64,000 nucleotides of DNA from Syngnathus acus (Eukaryota; Chordata; Actinopteri; Syngnathiformes; Syngnathidae), in assembly GCF_901709675.1 (NCBI RefSeq), contig NC_051104.1:306001-370000 (forward strand), in the 5' to 3' direction. Position numbers and translations under genes: made by a program. Below are positions 41,301-54,818 of the stretch, piece by piece (position 1 is the first letter of the stretch; each line of letters starts with the position of its first letter). The notes beneath the pieces were generated by a model, which ran no database searches, was not told where the DNA came from, and was given only the letters and a program-made list of their open reading frames with translations.

Positions 41301-44300
41301 CTGTTCAAAGTTCATCGCACCACCTTTGATATCCAAAGTCCAAAGGAAGTGATGCCGCAGGGCTGTGATGGACTGTCAGCCTTCCCCTGGGGGCAGGAAC
41401 TGCGCTCCTCAGCTCCCTAATGATGCGCCTGTCTTTGGAAAAAGAAGATCGTGCCACGGCCTATCACTTAGAGAGATTAAGCCAACGGAGGGGGCGAATC
41501 AACGGAGAGACACCAGGACAGAAACGGAAGCAGACAGAGGTGGGACGATGTCGGCCGGTCGGGCTCCTGTCAGATGAAAGCTGTCCCTTTCGCAATTTCC
41601 AGCAAGAAAGCCAGCAGCCTTGACACGTACCGTAATGAACCATGAGCGTTGATGCTTACAGGTCAAGAAGCCTGCCGTTCAGAAAAAGGAGTCCCACAAT
41701 TCATGAACGGTGCTTTGTTCAATATTGCATGATGGGCTGTGAGACAGCACTTGTTGTACAAAGGGTCAAATGGGAGATATCAACGTTTTCAAGTCTTTTG
41801 ATTGATTCAAGCACTCCCGGAAGCCAATTTGGGCTGGGGGGTTGTACCATCCAATACATGTGAGAAGCGAAAAATAGAATTACACTGATGTTAAAGAGGA
41901 AGCGACTCGAGGGCGCCGAGAGTTCTTCTTCGTTGTTGCTTTTGTGAAATGATTAAACCACATGGAGGCACTCAGGACATCAAGGGCAGGAAAGGTGCAA
42001 AATGGTGCTTTTCGGACCAGAGAAGATGCGTGTAGAGGATTAACTGCAGCCCGCACTGTCAAGGACGGATCAAGCACTCGTCTTTTGTCTCGCCCACTGC
42101 TAACCGAGCAGATTTTCTGAGCTGGCGGAATCTGAAGGATTCGCCGCAAACCAGGCCGTTGTTTGATGTGGGACATGTTTTTTTAAGGTTTATCATCCCT
42201 CGGTTCTCTTCTGCATATGCTGCTTTAAAAGGACTTTTTTTTTTGATAGCCTAGGCCTGTAAACTCTGGAAGAAATGGCACTCCCTTAAAAACCAAGTGA
42301 GAAGTCTAATATTTGTATATGCATAGTCGGTAGGAAAAAAAAACATCAGCTGGAGGATACAAAACAGAAGAGTAGGTGGACTAGGAAAGGCACAACGTGA
42401 TTTGGAATAGAATTCACTTTGGGAGTAGAGAAAGCAAACTACCTTTGCATTTGACACAGAAAAAAAGACACCTGCAAAACTTTTCGGTGGAACAGGCAGG
42501 TAGTTGGGAGATGGGACACAAAAGAATAATCACAATATTTTTGTTCTGTCTGCTTGGGTAGAGTCTTGATGAGAGTTTACTATGTGAAGATGAATTGGCA
42601 GGTGTTGACACAAACACTTTGTGATGCTCGCTGCAGTTATTCCAGAGAGACGTACGAGGGGAAACAGACACCCGCCGTCCCTGCGAACCCTCGTGGCTTT
42701 CTTTCCGACTCTCTCAACAACCACATATAAAAGAAAAATCTTGCTAGCTAAAGTATATCTATAGCTAACTGTAGCTAATCTATTTTAGGTGAAAGCCAAG
42801 GCACGGTATAGCGTCGACTCCCATTTGTGGGTGAGCACTGTGGTAGCGATGCTGGAGAGGCTGTGATCGTACCCAAGTTTCATGTGAAGTGCCTGAGCCG
42901 CCGTCGCCGCCACGACTTCAAGCGAAAACCCACAAGAGCGGAGAGCGCGGATAAGAGAGTGGGGAAGAAAGAAGAAGAAAAAAAAAGCCCAACTGATTTC
43001 CATCAAAACAGTTGTCAAACCAGATGGGGACGATGCCAGAAATGGGCCAGGACGGGTAGGGAGTCATTTTGATTGGGTAGATTTGAACACATACACACAG
43101 AAGAAAATGGCTGTTCTAAGAATCCTGGTCCTGATAGAACATGTCCGTCTAAATGGTACTAAATAATTCTGAAGGCAGTTTTTACTTGATGAATTTCTGA
43201 GGTGGGTGGGAGGGGGTCTGCCAGATAGCAAAGATTCAACTCTCTTGTGGAGCTCTATGAACAACTGACAGACAACTAATTGACAAATTAAGATTAGATA
43301 CGTTTTGCCAATTGACATTTTTGCAACACTGCTCCAATGTCAATTAGCAAGACATGTTTACAAATCTGCAAAACCCACGCTGTCTTGTTGATGACGGCCT
43401 GAGACGAAATAGAAAAACACATCTCGAGATTCTTGGGTCAAACTTTAGATAGAAATAAATATATATGTATATCAATAAATATGAATAAATGATTGTCCAG
43501 CCTTGGCTGAGGTCTTTGATTCAGGTTTATTTTCTCCGTTGGTGAGTTGCAAAAATGACCTTCTTGCAACTTCACTCCTTGACACTCTCCAACGAAGGCG
43601 ATTATCGACAGTGAAATGAATAGCTCATCTCAGCAGCCTCGATTCAGGCGCACCACCTGATCACCCTAAAAACATGCCTGTGGCATTCCTCAAGGTTTCT
43701 CGCGTTGCCCGCGGCACTAAGATGCCATCTTATCAGAGAGTCTCTCTGCCCAGATGTTTATGATGAGATGAGCTTGACAGTGGCTTTTATAACCTTTTTC
43801 GGTAGATTTAACGATTTGTATCTGTGACCGTACATATGTATTGAATCAATAGGGAATATTTTAATTGTACTCGTCACTTAGGTGAAGAATTTGATTTCCC
43901 ATGAAAGTAATATTGCACTCGTCCTCTTGAAATATACATGCTCTCCCATAAAATCTACTTATTAAACTCATTCTATTTGGTGACATCCACATCTCCCGGG
44001 TTCAGCGTGAAGCTGTGTGAAAATCGTTCCAAGGAATGGGTTGTCGCACGACAAGCGCTTGTACGTGTTAACGGGTCCCAAAATCTTTTGTGTCAAATCC
44101 ACATTGTGTCTGACAATTGGTGTCATGATGCAGCACAATATGATTGAGAGGGTGACAATATTTAAAATGCGGCGCCTTCCGAGCAGATGTGTGAAGATGT
44201 GTTTCTGATTCAAATTGTTTTATCACACTCAGTGTTCGCTCTGTCTGTCAAATATCTAATTTTACTGGAACCGCCGTTTAATATGACGTAAGGGAGGGTA

Positions 44301-44334
44301 TTTCTATTGGTCTTTTAGATAACTTTTTTTTCTA
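38375..44334. other. Noncoding stretch, no gene recognised
   Basis: About 6 kb. No exon or RNA gene was recognised. The frames present (largest about 160 codons at 38940-39419, minus strand) have no family signature. No sizeable transposon could be delimited here. Confidence 0.55.
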
Positions 44335-44700
44335 AATATAAGGAACACTTGAAATCCTTTAATTTTCTCAAAAATCAACAGTGCACCTTATAATTATGGA
44401 TAAGTTAAAGTTAAGTTAAAGTCCCAATGATCGTCACACACACATCTGGGTGTGGTGAAATTTGTCCTCTGCATTTAACCCATCCCCGTGTGAATTTGAT
44501 CCATCCCCTGGGGGAGAGGGGAGCAGTGAGCAGCAGCGGCGCCGCGCTCGGGAATCATTTGGTGATCTAACCCCCCAATTCCAACCCTTAATGCTGAGTG
44601 CCAAGTCATCAAAATGTACGTCGTTGGATAAAGTTGGACTTGCTGTACTGGTTTGTCCGTTAATGTGCCTTATAACCTAGTGCGCCCTATATTTGGAAAT
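44335..44700. repeat. Fragment of a TATAAGGCGCAC-type transposon, interrupted by another repeat
   Basis: Left part: TATAAGGAACACTTGAAATC, then TTTTCTCAAAAATCAACAGT and GCACCTTATAA. Right part: GTGCCTTATAACCTAGTGCG and CCCTATATTTGG. These are subterminal motifs shared with the TA-flanked element at 46301-47693. True ends are not preserved. A 221-bp sequence at 44404-44624 splits the fragment. Confidence 0.55.
44404..44624 (-). mobile_element. Nested retrotransposon-derived repeat with TSD TGGATAA
   Basis: The insert starts with a short tandem tract (GTTAAAGTTAAGTTAAAG) and is flanked by TGGATAA on both sides (44397-44403 and 44625-44631). It contains blocks abundant in fish genomes (GGTGTGGTGAAATTTGTCCT, CTGCATTTAACCCATCCCC, CAATTCCAACCCTTAATGCT). 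The tandem tract at the left looks like a LINE or SINE 3' tail, which would put the element on the minus strand. The family is not certain. Confidence 0.6.
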
Positions 44701-46298
44701 TGAAAAATACATAGATCTGCTCTTTGAGAGTGTGCCTCGAGTGCTCCAACAAAATAACTTACGCAAAAGCCAGTTAAGGTGCGAAAAAGATTCCGCTATA
44801 TATTTTCCCCCCCACTGTGACTGGTGATGCTGTAGTTCCAGTCACAGGAACAGAATCTTATTAATTCCAATCTTGTATATTCCTTTCCAAATGTTTGATT
44901 GAATTACCATATTTGGACCTGTGTGTGGATTTGCGCATGTGTCCGTCATCTATGGGGAACTATTTGTGTCTCTCCCGCTCGAAATAATAATGAATATTGT
45001 TAAAGTTGTTCAGGTGTAAGGCGGGTCCAGAATTCTGTCTCTCGGGCTCACTGTGTCTGAATCTGATGAACAGGTGGGATGATGTTGCGGAAGCGTCACA
45101 TGGCCGCGTTTGTGCAGATGAGCCTCTGTTGCCTTGCATAGTGGTGGGGGAGCTCGGAAGGAGTTTCCTTGAGGGAATTGTGTGTTTCAGTATAGATATT
45201 GCAAGCTGTGGCGGGGAGAGAATAAACAGACTTTGTCTAACACAGGGGATGGGCCTGTTCACAGAAGCGCTTCGGTGACTGATGATGTTTGTCTGTGTCG
45301 ACGTACGGTATTTGTTTGCCACACAAATGCATTATTAACAAAGCGCCGCCGCATATGATATGATCCTGGCTGGGTTGTTTCCGTGTGTTTTTCCATCATA
45401 TGAGTCGGCCAGATCGTTGAGTCATCTCAAAAGTAGCGAAATAAAAGAAGCGTGATAGAAGTGGGCGGAGCCTTTTAAAAATTGCGATGGATTTGTTTTT
45501 TTGGCATCCCTCATGCATGGAAACAAATTGGATACCTCTGTGTGCTTAACGTTTTGAAATAATTACAGGATAAAGGTTGAATCTGTGGTATGTATTTAAC
45601 GTATTTTTTATTTTTTTTTTACAAAGAGACATCCATTCTGCTATTTTGTCAAAGCGTGAAATGCCTGGTGCTCTTAACCCAATGGTTGAGATTCAATACA
45701 TGTCAACAGCTTCCCCGCATTTGCTTTGACCTTTCCTCCCCTCAATGTTGGCGGTTTAGAATTAAATACATGTCCATTCATCATTCATAAAACACACTTG
45801 AATGGAGTCAAGGTCATAAAGCCACTCCAAGCTAAAAGTGCTCCCACATAAAACAAGAACAAATTTGAAACATGCTTGATAACAAATTGCTCGCTTGTTT
45901 CATAATCTGATACGTTTTGTAATGAGGACAAAGTCAGTCATCCGAGAAACCTTGTGAGAATGAAACATTTTTTTTTTTTTGCAAAGCGATGACACGTTAC
46001 CTGCGGCGACGTAATTAAATGATGCCATGTTTCAAGATGGCTGAGATGAGCGGCGGCTAATGTCAATTGGAGCCGTCTTAATGTTCACGCCACGCAAATT
46101 TCTGCCGCTTCTGAGTCTTGTTTTGTTTCAGATGTGTTGATCGACATTGCGCAAAAAAAAAAAAAACATGTTTACTCTTGAATCTGGCGTGGGCGTTTCA
46201 ATTCTAAAACAAGCTCTCTAATGAGTTAGCAACATCCTACATGACATTCGTCTGATGGCTCCATTACGTCATTTACATTGCCAAGATCAGGTTTTTTT
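44701..46298. other. Noncoding stretch, no gene recognised
   Basis: About 1.6 kb of AT-rich DNA with poly-T and poly-A runs. A 120-codon minus-strand frame at 44960-45322 has no recognisable domain. No gene was seen. Confidence 0.55.
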
Positions 46299-46300
46299 TA

Positions 46301-47693
46301 CTGCATTTTTCGCACCAAAAGGTGCACTGGATTGAATTTTTTATTTTAGAAATTATTTCATATATAGGGCGCACCTGATTAAAAGGCGCATAAAATAGAA
46401 GCTATACTGCAACAAACTGAGGTTGACTAGGGTTGCGGTAAGCGTCTACGAGCCAATAACAAATGAGCCCTCTGTAAACAATCGCGTTTCTCAAACTATC
46501 TCCTATAAAATGATCGGAACTGACTAAAGTTCGATCTAACACATTGGTACTGCTTACCTATGTTTCCCTTCCATATCGATCCGTAAATTTACTCGAAACA
46601 TTAACAGAGCAGCCTATATTGAAATGAAATAGCCTCGTGCGTATAGCAGCTATCATGATAGCATTAGCCACCCGCAAACTCCCATGAGCCTCAGCTCGCA
46701 GACTCCCATGAGCCTCAGCAAAGTGTCATGGCAGCCCCCTGTAAACAATCGCGTTTCTCAAACTATCTCCTATAAAATGGTTGGAACTGACTTAAGTTCG
46801 ATCCAACACATTGGTACTGCTTACCTATGTTTCCCTTCTATATCGATCCGTAAATTTACTCAAAACATTAACAGAGCAGCCTATTTTGAAATGAAATAGC
46901 CTCGTGTGTATAGCAGCTATCATTATAGCATTAGCCACCCGCCAACTCCCATGAGCCTCAGCTCGCAGACTCCCATGAGCCTCAGCAAAGTGTCGTGGCA
47001 GCCCCCTGTAAACAATCGCGTTTCTCAAACTATTTCCTATAAAATGATCGGAACTGACTAAAGTTCGATCTAACACATTGGTACTGCTTACCTAGGTTTC
47101 CCTTCCATATCGATCTGTAAATTGACTTGAAACATTAACAGAGCAGCCTATTTTGAAATGAAATAGCCTCGTGCGCATAGCAGCTATCATTATAGCATTA
47201 GCCACCCGCAAACTCCCATGAGCCTCAGCTCGCAGACTCCCATGAGCCTCAGCAAAGTGTCGTGGCAGCCCCCTGTAAACAATCACGTTTCTTAAACTCT
47301 CTCCCATAAAAGTGATCGGAACCGACTAAAGACTGATTTAACACATTGATGCTGCTTATTTATGATTCTGTTGGATATTGATCCGTAAACGTACTCGAAA
47401 ACATTAACGGAACAGCCTATTTTGAAATGAAATAGCCTCGCGGGTACAACAGCTATTCAGTGACGCCCTCTGACCCCGGTTGCCGTAATGCTGGGAAGCG
47501 ATGCGACCTTGTAATTTACTAGTCGTACTAAAACGTACTGAAACATTTTGGCAGAGCGCTATGTACAACCAGTATGGATCAACAAATTCATCAATTGATC
47601 CATATATAAGGCGCTCTGCATTATAAGGCGCACTGTGTTTTTTTTGAGTAAAATTTACGTTTTTAAGTGCGCCTAATAGTGCGGAAAATACAG
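46301..47693. mobile_element. TA-flanked TIR transposon (non-autonomous) carrying a tandem array
   Basis: The left end CTGCATTTTTCGCACCAAAA and the right end, reverse complemented, CTGTATTTTCCGCACTATTA form an inverted repeat flanked by TA (46299-46300 and 47694-47695). Subterminal motifs of the type AAGGCGCA occur in both arms. The interior is dominated by a 267-bp tandem repeat (separate entry). There is no transposase. The TA flank suggests a mariner-like target preference. It may be a distant relative of the element at 22041, which also has TA flanks and internal repeats. Confidence 0.7.
46473..47455. repeat. 267-bp tandem repeat, about 3.7 copies
   Basis: The start phrase TGTAAACAATCGCGTTTCTC recurs at 46473, 46740 and 47007, and at 47274 with one change, so the period is exactly 267 bp. 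The first three copies are nearly identical, while the fourth is more diverged and ends near 47455. Each copy has an internal short repeat (CTCCCATGAGCCTCAGC twice). The array gives look-alike short frames on the minus strand because 267 is a multiple of three, but each frame ends inside its own unit. Confidence 0.9.
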
Positions 47694-47695
47694 TA

Positions 47696-49795
47696 CAAAA
47701 ATGTGCATACATGAATGCATCAACCCTCAAAGATGTCTTTAAGAGACCTCGGACAGACAAGTAATACAAAGTCTGCATGAGTTCAGTGCTATTTAATGGC
47801 ATCTCCAATTTTGTAATTATCTTTACGCAGCCTGTAAAGCTGAATAAAACACCATCTGCGCTTCAGTAAAAAAAAGAAAAAAATGCAGCCTATAGTTAAA
47901 GCAAATAGCTTTTATATTCTACGAGAATGTCGATGACTCTGCAAAAAAATAAAAATACACAATTCAGGCTGCATATCATAAATCTTAATAATGGCACTGG
48001 AGTATCATTTGGGGAGGATCAAGTCTCGTGGATTTTAATCCTTCCTGTAGTATTTATATCAAAAGTAAGAAAAGTAAATCAACTGATAGTCAGCATTGTA
48101 GTAAAACAGAGTTTGTTTGGAACTTTGTCTGTTTGATGGTCCTAATAATCCAAACGCAATGTAGGGAAGCTACGGCCCATGGGCCATATAGAACCGAGGA
48201 GAGCAACTGCAAAAATTAATTAGGAAGAGTTTGTTCAGGTACAATGACTGGAAACGGGCCCAAATCCTCAAGTTTCGTTTGGTGTCGTTGGGATGTTCTC
48301 CTATGATGACATTTTTAATTCAGGGCTAAGACGATCAGTGTTTATTCCCTGACTTGGAATAAAATGGCTTAGAGTGTAATTACAGCACTAAAAAAGGTCA
48401 CACACTAATAAGATCAGCGCTAACGAACATTAACGATTATGTCCTTTTGACCCAAAGGGCTCGCATTAAGGTGAGATTAAAAGCTCAGGACCATCGACCA
48501 ACAACAAACACAACAGAGACGATTGGAACTCGCAGTTTGGAATTTCAGAATGGCTGCCTCCGAGCTATGACGTGGCTCCACTTGATTAAATATTCTGAAA
48601 ATGATTCGCTCGCTTTGGAAAAGCCTTCACCCATTAAATGGGACTTAAATGTTTACATGAAAATACCATTTCAAGTATCAAAATCATTTGTTTGAATTTT
48701 TTTTTTTCAACATCCATGAGTGTGTGTGTGTGTGTGTGTGTGCGTGCGTGTGTGTGTGTGTGAGGCACATGGAAATTTTTTGATCGTTTGAGTGTAGCGA
48801 CAAAAGCTTTTTATTTCTCACTATCGCACCATATTTAATATTTGTTTGTTGTTCAGTATCAATGCCATTAAACGTGATATGAATAAACTTTTGCAGATTG
48901 AAACTTGGCCTCGTTCCCACTACCCCGTTGCCACTTGGAGCTCATTTGAATGAAAGGTCTGCGCTTGGTCTATCCAATACAATATTTTTTATTAAGCGGG
49001 ACATATATAGGGATTCTTCTATTGTTTCCACATTTTACATTTAGTGAGCAATGTCACTTCAACATGAAACCAATCAAAAGCTATATGCAAATTCCGCAAT
49101 GTAAAACACACTAATGTGAAGAATAAAAATTATTAATTCATTCTTTTTTCTTTTTAAATAAAAGGGCTCGCCAAGTCAAGTCGTTTCCAGTGGCCTCTTC
49201 TTCTTTTCATAAATAAATCTTCTTCTCTTGGCCCAAATTTGGCTTATTTTCACCATCCAAACATAACACCATTGACAGCACAAAACATAAAGGAAAAAAA
49301 AAAATCCGTTCGTGCAAAAGACAGCTTTGGGCGTTAAAGCTTTTCTCTCTCTTTCTCTCAGCTTGTCGATAATTCCATATACTTCACTTGGACGGAAACC
49401 ATATATTCTTTAAGGCTATACAGAACTTAAAATAGAGCATAATAACTCATCGCTTCTTCCGTGCCATCTCTTCTCTTCCTTTAACGCTGTCCTTTTTTGG
49501 CAAAGTTTCCCAAGCCAGCGAAAAATTCCAAACACCACCACGACGTCCTGACTGCGTACGAGTTGATGGATGTGAATATTTGAATCTCCAAGTTTCATAT
49601 TGGACAAAGAGAGGAGACTGATGTGAGGAGGAGGAAGAGGAGGGGGAGGAGGAAAGGGGGGAGGAGAATGGTTGAGGACATTCAGGAATTTCATCAGCTT
49701 CCTTGGCTGACAAGTTCTTCGAGTTTCAAATCAATTTGCATGGTGTTGCTTTTTTTCATGTTGTCGTTCCAACCAGGGTCCCGTCCAAGGTCAGA
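47696..49795. other. Noncoding stretch that should include the cbln2 3' UTR
   Basis: This is the downstream side of cbln2, so its 3' UTR begins at 49795 and runs leftward. Several TTTATT hexamers on the plus strand (AATAAA on the minus strand, for example near 48810) could serve as polyadenylation signals, but the true site cannot be chosen. A (TG)n run lies at 48718-48762, and a GGA-rich tract at about 49627-49665 would be pyrimidine-rich in the transcript. Confidence 0.5.
48718..48762. repeat. (TG)n microsatellite
   Basis: A TG run with two TGCG interruptions. Confidence 0.93.
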
Positions 49796-51845
<2,050 letters not shown>

Positions 51846-54579
51846 TGCGCACTCGTGCTGCTGGTTCGTCCGCTGCCTCTCACCGACTGAACTGAGCGCT
51901 CAGATGTTGGTCCAAAGAAGACGAAGAAAGAAAAAAAAAAAAACAAGGAGCAGCCAAAGTCTCCGGGCTCTCTTTCGATGGATAACTCACGCCCATTCTT
52001 CGTGTAACACCTTCCAAGTGTTAAGGAATGAGCAACACGGGTGAACTCATCGTTCGTTTGTTTGTTTGTTTGTTTGTTGTGTTTTCTCCTAAGTTAGGGT
52101 GGTACGTCCACTTGGTTCTCGCTTTGTGTCATTTATATGCTACCGCTGTCTCATTTGTGCATCTTATTAACTCGAAATACAGGGTGGGGTTCGCGGGATA
52201 ACCTTGCAGGATGCGTAAACCACATTTGAGCATCCATGTACAGTACAGTAGTATACGTTAACAATTTGACAAGTACCTCGGAATCTAAATAAAGATGCTT
52301 TAGCGCCACCCAGCGGTTGGTTTGAGTTCTTCCCCCACTGGTCACTATTGAGCACATTCTAAAATCATCCTTTACAAAATACCAATTATAAATGTACTAG
52401 TTCAACAAAATATTTTTTATTATTCATTTATATATATATATAATGGATGTTTTAATCTCAGAACATGTTTAACACAGATACAAGCAACACTTCAAGGCTT
52501 TTTAATGAGCGACCACTTACCTGCTTAGCTTGGAACTGTGCAATGCACATTTGAACGCTCCTCCCTTTATGTGTGTGTTTTAACATTCACTCATTTAGCC
52601 GTTTGGAATTTCATGAGAATTTAGCTCCATGTACATATCTTGTGCTGTGTGTGTGTGACGAGAGGAATCAAAGGGGATCAGATAAGCATGAAGCTGCAAG
52701 CAAGATTACAGCCGGGGTGTCTCTTTTTTTAAGGCAAGGGCTGCTTGAATATTTATAGATCGGCAAATAGATGAAGACCAATATGTCGGCTTTTTCTGGC
52801 ATGAATGGGATTTTTATCCATGTGAGGAGGAAAAAATATATATTTTAACGACGTGCTGTGATTTGGGGCTTGAATCAAAGCGGGGGTGTTTTTTTTAAAA
52901 GCTTGGGAAAAGTACACTTTGCTTATCAAGGTTTTGGAGGAACACGGATAATCTCGATACACAAGCCTCACGGTGTCCTGGTGCAAAGCTGCGTGTAGCT
53001 TGCACAGCAAAGAAAAGGGAATTTTGGGCTTAATTGCAGCAGGACCTAGCCTCTCTCCCTCACTCAACCCGATTTGACAAACATTGCGCTGTCAGAGTCG
53101 ACTGCCAAACCATGCGGAAGAGTGACATCAGGTATCCAAGAGCCACAACTGGCCCCGTGGCCTTCAAGGACACGTAGCAAGAGGAAAACATCAAATGTCA
53201 AGTACCGGGGACATGCAAGCAAAAGGGATGTGGCCTATGTGGCACTAACATACCAGAGGCAGCCATTGCCCTAAAAGAAGCCGCGCATCCTTCAGGAAAG
53301 CTGATTGGCCAGACTGACGACCGCGTTACGTTTATTTTTCTTGACAGCTAGCAGTGCCTACTGGCTTCCAGGAACGGCGAGGTCGATGATGTGCCGGCTC
53401 TTAAAGCCAGCCATCTGCCTTTTTTGTATACGTGTGAGGGAAAATGACTCAGCCTTTTGTGTTTCTTTCCAGCTCCTTTTTTTTTTTTCCTTCATGCAAT
53501 GAGTCCACATAGAGGTCATATGTGACGTGATGACACATTATTCCCTTTGGTTGTTTCCGACATATTGTCTGGTGTGTGTTAATTGCAATCAGATGCAATC
53601 AAAACATCACGCATTAACAAGCATTACTTTAATGTCGGCACGCCCCTCCAAATCCATCTGTCCTCCCATCCATCTGTCAACTATAAATATCTGCATATAA
53701 TAGGCCGAAACTCACATTTTGAATTAGCCCGACTTCTCATCTTAGCCTGAAAGGAACCCTTTAGTGGAGTTATCGTGTCATATGTCTTTCATCACTATGT
53801 GTGAGCTCCTTACGACATCAGCATGACCACTTCCTCCCAGGCGATTTGAAATTCAATGTGTGCCACTGTAGAGGTGATACACTAATTGAGTCAAGCTTTC
53901 TCACTCATATTATTGTGTGTAAAAATATTTCATTCGTTTCTCCGCTCGCCCTCGTTAATGACATGACAAGCATGACCTTGACTGTAAGTCATGAATAGAT
54001 GGAACTACAAGAGAGCACCATGCTACCAAAATACACCTGACGATTACATGAGGCAACTGATCCACGTCGACTCTGCTTACCTTTTGTCTTTAGTTTTTTT
54101 GTTTTACTCACCCACGCCCAGAATGTAAACAATAGAATGCCTTCTCTGGCTGATTTCGCCATAAGTTTGACATAAATTTCCAGGCAGTGTTGTCCAGCCA
54201 CTAAACCATCTCTTGAAACACTCAGTGGTTCCCTAATAATAAAAGTAAGAGTAATTATGGAACAATGTGCACAGAAGGACTCACTCACAGTTATTTTTTC
54301 TGAACAAGGCAGAAAACAAAATACAGTATAGTCTTGAATAATAGGCAGGCGAGAACCAGCAGTTTGTATACAAACATTAAAAGACATTTTTCCAAAATAG
54401 ATGTCATTTTTCTTCAAGCATTTTCTAGCTTACCTGATACGTTCGGTTTTTCAACTTTGCTACATTCGTTCATACAAATATTTCCGCTCTGCAAGAACAA
54501 ACAATTTTTCGAAACGATTGCGTGGAGGCTTACTGTTCTTATTTTCAATTCTCATAGTTTGTCAAAGCTTTCTTAATTG
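51846..54579. other. Intergenic region between divergent cbln2 and fbxo15
   Basis: About 2.7 kb separating the two 5' ends. It must hold the upstream region of cbln2 (right of about 51845). It contains a (TTTG)n run at 52055-52078, a TA-rich patch at about 52430-52443 and unique sequence. No additional exon was recognised. Frames of 100-142 codons on the minus strand (52753-53067, 53989-54417) have no domain. Confidence 0.6.
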
Positions 54580-54582
54580 TAG

Positions 54583-54818
54583 GCGGAAGTCTGTCTCATG
54601 ACCCGGAAATGAATGTCGGCCAATTAAGGGCGTTGCTACGGCAACAGGACGCAGATGTTTGACGTCATCGTTCAGTGGGTTTCTCTTCCACCTTTAAGTT
54701 CATAAAGACGCTCGGTCAAACTTTTAAAGGTAGTGTGCGACGAAATGTTTCCACACGCTCATCGACCAAACTTTATGTGGTAAACGTATTGCTTGAAGTA
54801 GGTGCGACAAGTGCGAAC
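54583..54818 (+). promoter_or_regulatory. fbxo15 promoter: ETS, CCAAT, RFX X-box and CRE sites
   Basis: Within 240 bp upstream of the fbxo15 ATG are GGCGGAAGT (about 54583) and ACCCGGAA (54601-54608), both ETS-like; CCAAT (54620-54624); GTTGCTACGGCAAC (54632-54645), an X-box palindrome for RFX factors; and TGACGTCA (54660-54667), a perfect cAMP-response element. No TATA box is evident. The cluster and spacing are typical of a compact housekeeping or germline promoter. A 12-codon upstream frame lies at 54745-54783 (ATG TTT CCA ... TAA). The transcription start is not visible. Confidence 0.6.

Noticed and set aside
46684-47307. Repeated minus-strand frames with similar sequence (HFAEAHGSLRAEAHGS)
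   Set aside because: They come from the 267-bp tandem repeat, whose length is a multiple of three. Each ends inside its unit, and the repeat is part of a non-coding transposon.
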